Positions 58,238-64,000 of a stretch of DNA of 64,000 bases are shown in pieces; positions within the stretch are counted from its first letter, which is position 1, and each line of letters begins with the position of its first letter. Under the pieces are notes generated by a model. It had not been told where the DNA came from, made no database searches, and was given only the letters and a program-made list of their open reading frames with translations. Source of the stretch: Cenococcum geophilum 1.58 (Eukaryota > Ascomycota > Dothideomycetes > Gloniales > Gloniaceae); contig KV748185.1 of the NCBI GenBank assembly GCA_001692895.1, positions 2,480,001 to 2,544,000 on the forward strand, in the 5' to 3' direction. A program made the position numbers and the translations under genes.

Positions 58238-58425
58238 TGTTGGGAATGAGGTAAGTTGCCGTCACGTGATGGCAAGTTGCCATTACGTGTCGCCGCGGCA
58301 CTAGCGTGGCGAGGAGCCTTACGTTCCTCGCCCTTCCTCATTCCAATCAATAAGCTTTATTAACCAATATCACTGTAACCCTACTCAAGTAGTCGTTATT
58401 AGTGAGTCACCCTATGTGACCAATA
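58238..58425 (+). repeat. Copia 3' LTR
   Basis: 188 bp, TGTTGGGAATGAGG ... GACCAATA, matching the 5' LTR end to end. Its palindrome (58263-58289) has one C-to-T change. Confidence 0.9.
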
Positions 58426-58950
58426 GAAGGTAATATAGTTTACCTAAATATATAAAACCTAAAGACTTAACAACCCTTAAAGAAACTAGACTGGAAGTTT
58501 ACGGGCCTATACTAAGTTAAGAAGAAACTAAGCCTATACGCTTATAAACTTAAACTACTAACTAAGATAAAAATATATCTAATGTTTTACGTAAACTTGC
58601 TATAACCCTTAAAGGGTAAACCTATAACTTGCGAAGTACCATCGCTACCTCCTATAATTATTAACAATGGTAACGGCTCTTACTTTATTAACTTAATTAA
58701 CGATATATAATAGAAGACATAATCTAAATAATTTAAACTTCTTATTAAATAGGAAGGATATAAAATATAAACTTAGGAAACCTATAACTAGATTAAGACT
58801 AACGCGCCTTCCCTAGTAAAAAAATTCCATAAAGACCATTCTTTGTGGCCTACTCTAGCTAGATAGACATAATATAAAAGTAAATAATTGCTACCTAATA
58901 TAAATACATAAAACATAATAGCAGGAAGCTCGAAATTAAATAGAACTTAA
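58426..58950 (+). pseudogene. Gypsy5 pol tail with chromodomain
   Basis: Beyond Copia the plus-strand frame resumes with a linker (A-Y-K-L-K-L-L-T-K-I-K-I near 58550). A chromodomain-like block follows (I-N-D-I-Q-Q-K-T-Q-S-K-Q-F-K-L-L-I-K near 58700-58755) and the ending N-A-P-S-L-V-K-K-F-H-K-D-H. Stops stand at Trp/Gln sites. Confidence 0.75.
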
Positions 58951-59000
58951 AATATATTATAACATTTATAATACGATTATATAACACGCAAGATATTAAG

Positions 59001-59140
59001 GAACTTTAACCGCTAGTTAAAGTTGTTTAATTAGTTAGATCTGCCTTGCTAAGACCCACTATAAAGATATTAGTTCTGCTTACTACCTTAACTAAGCTAA
59101 TAGTAATTTTCTATTCCGGGGATAGAAAATCCTAATTAGC
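59001..59140. repeat. Gypsy5 3' UTR module shared with Copia
   Basis: Counterpart of 57894-58031. The first block is in the same orientation; the hairpin block (ATTTTCTATTCCGGGGATAG core) matches best in the opposite orientation, which its near-palindromic structure makes hard to decide. Confidence 0.55.
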
Positions 59141-59263
59141 CTATTTAATAATAGAATTGGTAAAACTCTACACTGCTACCTAACGCGAAAATACAATATA
59201 TAATAAGTTATAAGTCTTAACTAAAATTAAATTATTTAGACCTTTGGCTAAAAGGGGGGGTAC

Positions 59264-59566
59264 TATAACGGGACTAGCCTAGTTATAGTAGGAATATCTC
59301 GGTAAAACACTTAATAGACGAATTCCGACGCTTTAACCGAATTCTGCCAGATTAATCGAATTACTAAAGTCCGTTAAAGACCGCGTGCGTACATGCGCAC
59401 GCATCAACTACTAAGCCCCTAACTATTTAATTATATAATTCTCTTATTATTCCCTTCTCTTCTTTATATAACGTCTTGTTCTTAGCAAGAGCTATATACC
59501 CTTAGATTTAGATAGAATTTATATTATTCCTTTAAATCTTCCCTAAAGTCTCTCCGCGCCCTTATA
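59264..59566 (+). repeat. Gypsy5 3' LTR
   Basis: 303 bp, TATAACGGGACTAG ... CGCCCTTATA, aligned end to end with the 5' LTR; differences are almost all transitions. Confidence 0.9.
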
Positions 59567-61476
59567 TCTAGCTCCTTAGGGACTAAATACCCCCACTATA
59601 CTAAAGGCGGTATATAGGCAAATTACTAAACGCTTTTATTACTCCCTAGACCTTCTAAGATACCTTAAAAGTATAATATAAAAGGAAATATACTATAATA
59701 GTAAATAGGCTAGGTATAGGCGGAGTGCGTAAAACTAGCTAAAAGGATATACCTAGATTTTTCTATAAATAGAAGGTAGAAGTCTATATAGACCTAGAAA
59801 AGGGACTGAATTAGGCAATAAATAGAACAAATAATAATTATATAAAGACATTTATATAAAAAAGAAATGTCTTTATATACTAGGTATAAGGTATAAATAG
59901 GTTTTATAGGATAAATATAAGTATAGGTTAAGAATATTAAAACGCGTAAAAGCGTAAGAATGGGTAAGTTCTGTAACAGTAAGGCTCTATATTTAACCGC
60001 CTCTATATTATAAAAAAAGATAAATAGCTTATTATATTTTATACTTAATATAGATTATTTAAATACTTAGTAATACTATTTAGCCTTATAAATGCCCTAA
60101 GCTTATTTTAATAATAGATAAATAATATAATAAAGCTTTATAGGAAATACTATAGCAAACTTCTTATATTTATAAACAGTATATAAATAGACCTAAAAAA
60201 TTTAAAATAATTATAAACTAGTAAGAACCTAAGAATATTAAGAATATAAGAGCCTTTATAGGATTTGCTAATTTCTACTAATAGTTTATTAATAACTTCT
60301 CCGCCTTAGTTTTATCTCTTATAGCTCTAAGCTAAAAGGATAAAGCCTTTATCTTTAATAAGGAATATAAGAAGGCCTTTTCTTATTTAAAGGTTATATT
60401 TACTACTATATCTATACTCTAATACTCCAACCTAAACTAAATAAGTCTTATAATATATTACTAGAGGTATTCTAACTTAATATAATAAGGATAGAGTATT
60501 ATACCCTATAGTATACTTTTTAAAATAACTAAGCCTAGTAAAATATAACTGCAATATCTACAATAAGGAATTACTAGCTATTATTAGATATTTTAAATAA
60601 TAACGACTTGAACTAGAAGGCGCTAGATTCCTAATTAAGGTCCTTAGTAACTATAAATGGCTAAGCTACCGTTAGGCCTGCTAGTTAAAATATTTATTCC
60701 ATTTTTGATTTTTAATTATATATTACTTAGGCGTCTAAGGCTAGAAGCCTAATAATTTAGCCTAATGCTTATAAGACACGCTAGTACTAAAAGAAGTGCT
60801 TTTTTACTAAAATTAAGCTCTACTCCGCCCTAAACTATTTAATCCTTTCGCTAAAGACCTTATAATATACATCCTTAAAATAACTAATTAATTACATTTA
60901 TTCTTAATTAATGTTTAATATAGTCCCTATCTAGGCCAATATAGATAAATACCGTTAAGTTAGGTATAAAAAACCTCTAAGGGAGACGTAAGTAGTAATA
61001 CAGTATATACCCCTTTAGATAGCACCAATACTATATTAATGGGAGGAAAAATTACTATAGGTTACCGCTTAGAGATAGTCTCCTAAACTAAGACTTAATC
61101 TCTAGATTGCCTATATTGCCCTATCTGCTATTTATACTATACTTCTATTTAAATTTATAAATGCTATAGAATTAACTTATCCTACCCTTGCTCCTATTTA
61201 AATGCCCTATATATATAGTATAATATCCATCTTAAAGAAATAGTGGGATATAAAAAAAAAGATCTAGGTGCTTTACTGTAGGTCCTATATTCCCAATCTC
61301 CTATATCTAATAAGTGCGCTTGGCTTTGCGCTGCTAATAGCACTAGAATATAGCTAGGTAGATTAAGGCGTAAAGGAGAGTAGAATACCGCGCGGTATGT
61401 TTAGGCTGTTGGGTAGGGTAGGGAATAAAAGGCTTATTATTCCTTATATTGTTAATATAATATAAAATGTGGCCTA
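59567..61476 (+). pseudogene. Gypsy6: degraded Ty3/gypsy pol fragment
   Basis: Plus-strand fragments show RT (N-A-L-S-L-F near 60090), the RT-RNase H link F-A-N-F-Y near 60260 with F-I-N-N-F-S-A, and RNase H-like Y-N-C-N-I-Y-N-K-E-L-L-A-I-I near 60550. From about 60850 no domain is clear. No LTR belongs to it. It is more degraded than Gypsy1-5 and appears to be the older sequence into which Gypsy5 and Gypsy4 inserted. Confidence 0.7.
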
Positions 61477-61902
61477 TGTTACGGACGCTTTAAGTACAAT
61501 GTTATGACTACTTGGAGAAGAGACGGAAGAAGCTAGTTGGTTAATTTAAGCACGGTCTAGGATAGAGCCGATAGAACTATGTAACGAGGAATGGTAACTA
61601 AGGTCACATAATGTAATCTATGTGATCTGTATAATCTATATAATCTATAATAAAGCAGATAGAGTACGCGTATATTACGTACAAGAAGGATTTCATAGGA
61701 GTACGGTTATATATTTAAGGACCCTTAGTCCCTACCTAGATAGTTCCTTCCTTATAGTAATTCTCAGAATATAATTAGAGTTAATCTGTTAGGCAACCAC
61801 TCCACCAGTTATTATTACGTTGTTAACTTTTATACTTGCATTTCCTATACACTTAGCCTAATAACAAGCCTATCGTAGTTCTTGCTATAAGGTTCCGTTA
61901 TA
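61477..61902 (+). repeat. Gypsy4 5' LTR
   Basis: 426 bp, TGTTACGGACGCTTTAAG ... GGTTCCGTTATA. Reverse-complement match to the LTRs at 6313, 13863, 30187 and 37743. Confidence 0.9.
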
Positions 61903-61946
61903 TAATTACTACCTAGTTACGGTATTAATATAAGAAGTTAAACAAT

Positions 61947-64000
61947 ATGCCACTAAAAGCAGCCACTATAACGCCATTAACGGCAGCAACTACTTTAAGG
62001 ACAGGAGGTGATACTAGTATGGCAGATACTGACTTATAGCAACCTGTAACGGTCGGACAACTATAAGAAATAGTTAACTAACTAATAGCTAACTATATAG
62101 TGTTAGAAGAAAGACTTAACGGGATAGGAGTAGTAAAGATCAAGCTACTATTAATTAAGAGATTTATAGGAGAAAGGTTAAAGCTTAAAGGATTCCTTAC
62201 GTAGATGCACTTTAAGGTCTTATAAGAAGGAGTAAAGTTACCTATACCTATGGATTGGATAGCCTACGCAGGACTATTCTTGTTAGGAAAAGCACTTAAA
62301 TAGTTTAAACCTTACCTTATAGAGATATAGGCAAATAGAATAACGACCGCTAACTAAGACGTGCGATTTATATTCTTAAGCTAGGAGGGATTTATAGAAC
62401 GACTTATATAGATATTTAAAGACCCGGAAGAAATAACTACAGTAGAAAAAAAACTTCAGAACCTTATATAATAAACTTTAGTAATTAAGTATATAATATA
62501 GTTCTAGACACTAGCAATATAAGTAGAGTGGAATAATAGGGCGCTTATAGTATAGTATAAATAAGGACTTAAGGCTAAAGTCTAGAACGTAATTATTTTA
62601 ATAGAAGATGCGGATACCCTAAGGGAATTAATAGATTAAGTGATTAAGATTGACAATAGGATCTTCTAAAGGGAATAGGCTAAGAAAGGCTAGGATAGAG
62701 TTTTATAGTTATATAAGGCGTAGAGTATATAATAACTAAAGCTAAGTTAGAAAATATGGTATGGCGTAGAGCTAATAGACCTAAGTGGTACTAAAGAAGT
62801 TTATAAGAAATAAAGTAAACTATAGAAACCTAGAGGATAAAGATTAAGTAATTAGAGGTTTAAGGAGTAGAGGCCGAATTAGGGATCTTAATAGTAGAAG
62901 ACATTTAGGCGGACTTTATAATAAGAAAAATGGTTTAAAGAAGGAGCTTATATAAATTGCGGAAAACAGGGTTATTATATTAGAGACTGTAGAAGTAGGT
63001 AGAGTTACTATATAGTAAAGGGTATAAGACTAGTAGACGATATATACGTATAGAGGGACGATAATATGCTATAAGGAATAAAGGAATGTTTAATTAGAAG
63101 TTTTGCGTTTTGTTATAATAATGTATACTAAATTTATAAGGACGCTAAGTATAGCGTAAGCTATTGGCTATAGGAGCTAGTACCTATAGGATATAGAGGA
63201 ACTAATAAACTAGTTCGCAGATCGGATATTAAGGACGATAAATTTAACGTAGGTAAAACATTCCGTAATAATAAGGTAATAAAGGCCGCTTACTAGGAGC
63301 GAGTAGACCTTAGAGATATTATACTAGAGGTAGAGGATAATTCTACTATAGAATAGGGAACATTAGTAGGGATTAAAACCCCACTAGATATAACGTCTAT
63401 TGCTTCGCGAGACGTAAGAGAAGTAGGATAGTAAACTACTTCGGCACTTAATAAAGGCAAAAGGCTAAAGGCTTAAGACTCTTAAGACGAGATAAGAGAC
63501 GACTAAGACTCTTAAAATAAGATAAGGTATACCTAAGAACCTATAACGGATAAAAACCAATAGAGTAGGGCAGCAGCTTAGTTTAGAAATATACAAATAA
63601 GCTTAGGATAAGAGTTTCCTATAGTATAAGATTCTTAAGACGAGATAAGTGAGATTTAAGACTCTTAAGATAAGATAAGAACACTACGGACGCCTAGTTA
63701 GACTAAGGCGGGAGCTAAGCTTAAGTTAGAAGTAAGCTTAGGATTAAAAAATCTAAGGGACTAAGATTTTGGAGTACGAATAAGGACACCTATAGGTAAG
63801 GGGTAAGGAGCTTTTTTATAAATCAGAGAATCTATAAAATAAATAGTAGTTAGACTAGGAGATAGATATATAGACCTAGAAGAATTACTAGGGGAACGCA
63901 GTATTCAGCCTAAAGATTAAAAGTTTAATACTAGGATTAAGAAATAGGATAACTTTAAGGATTAAAGCGTAAGACGTAAACTAAAAGAAACTATAGAAGA
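61947..64000 (+). pseudogene. Gypsy4 gag and linker (partial)
   Basis: Starts at ATG 61947-61949 (M-P-L-K-A-A-T-I-T-P-L-T). A capsid-like region follows, with F-K-P-Y-L-I-E-I-Q-A-N near 62310. The CCHC knuckle near 62945-62990 is well kept (I-N-C-G-K-Q-G-Y-Y-I-R-D-C-R). 63470-63690 holds repeated Asp-Ser-stop-Asp-Glu-Ile units (CTTAAGACGAGATAAG-like), where the stop is a RIP-changed Gln. The frame continues past the window end. Confidence 0.8.

Larger units (their letters stand above)
52135..58425 (+). mobile_element. Full-length Copia (Ty1/copia) element inside Gypsy5
   Basis: 6291 bp, LTRs of 188 bp at 52135-52322 and 58238-58425, perfect 5-bp duplication GAAGG (52130-52134 and 58426-58430). 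The plus-strand order is gag, protease, integrase, then RT and RNase H, the Copia order. A 172-bp solo LTR interrupts the integrase region. Five Ns lie at 52836, 52840, 52852, 53232 and 53250. RIP-inactivated, but the LTR cores are well kept. Confidence 0.93.
47313..59566 (+). mobile_element. Gypsy5: chromovirus of a second lineage, interrupted by Copia
   Basis: LTRs of 303 bp at 47313-47615 and 59264-59566, flanked by TCTGG (47308-47312) and TCTAG (59567-59571), a 5-bp duplication with one RIP-type change. The plus-strand order is gag with CCHC knuckle, protease, RT, RNase H, integrase, then Copia (52135-58425), then a chromodomain-bearing tail and a polypurine tract (AAAAGGGGGGG, 59250-59260). 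Without Copia it is about 5.96 kb. Its LTR is unrelated to that of Gypsy1-4. RIP-inactivated. Confidence 0.92.
61477..64000 (+). mobile_element. Gypsy4: 5' part of a chromovirus of the Gypsy1 lineage
   Basis: 5' LTR (61477-61902) followed by gag and a linker region running off the window end. The family is that of Gypsy1 and Gypsy3, here in plus orientation. The 3' half and target duplication are outside the window. RIP-mutated, but somewhat less than Gypsy3. Confidence 0.9.

Noticed and set aside
1..64000. tRNA or rRNA genes
   Set aside because: No cloverleaf with A and B boxes or rRNA signature was recognised on either strand; a tRNAscan-SE and Infernal run would settle this.

Overview
The window looks like a repeat-rich, heterochromatin-like segment of a filamentous ascomycete (Pezizomycotina). 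Three things support this. There are short GT-AG introns with CTAAT-type branch sites. There are typical fungal genes (a HET-domain protein and a GPI-anchored cupredoxin). Nearly every transposable element carries repeat-induced point mutation (RIP): CpA>TpA and TpG>TpA changes turn Gln and Trp codons into stops and the reverse-transcriptase motif YxDD into YxNN. No transposon protein in the window is intact.

Layout. 1-717: a Tc1/mariner transposase relic. 973-1222: a small foldback repeat. 2118-4759 (minus): an intact HET-domain gene whose spliced N terminus looks like a mitochondrial membrane protein; it is the most interesting locus here. 4770-18370: a Tad1-like LINE (minus), split by a complete chromovirus (Gypsy1, 6313-14286) and by a 193-bp solo LTR (15199-15391). 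19291-25988: a 5'-truncated Gypsy2 whose 3' LTR is split by a second LINE (23121-25682). 25989-27620: a hAT relic. 27960-44500: a little-mutated host island carrying a cupredoxin gene (41395-42134), cut in two by a 12.1-kb hAT element (28824-40938). That hAT itself contains Gypsy3 (30187-38168) and an 892-bp insert of unknown class (38884-39775). 44957-47110: a non-autonomous LTR element whose core is GC-rich tandem repeats. 47313-59566: Gypsy5, holding a complete Copia (52135-58425), which holds a 172-bp solo LTR (54920-55091). 59567-61476: a further Gypsy relic. 61477-64000: the 5' part of Gypsy4, cut by the window end.

Target-site duplications (TSDs) were found for Gypsy1 (CCTGC/CCTAC), Gypsy3 (GTTAT), Gypsy5 (TCTGG/TCTAG), Copia (GAAGG), the small LTR element (CATAA), both solo LTRs, hAT2 (CTTCGGTG), LINE2 (11 bp) and the 892-bp insert (15 bp). 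They fix the order of insertion. Gypsy1 to Gypsy4 belong to one chromovirus lineage. Between the chromodomain and the 3' LTR it carries a second coding region on the opposite strand, kept in three copies.

Only two genes are well supported as functional, the HET fusion and the cupredoxin. One 63-residue ORF is a weak candidate. All annotation was done by eye from the sequence; family assignments come from motif recognition, and borders given as round numbers are approximate.
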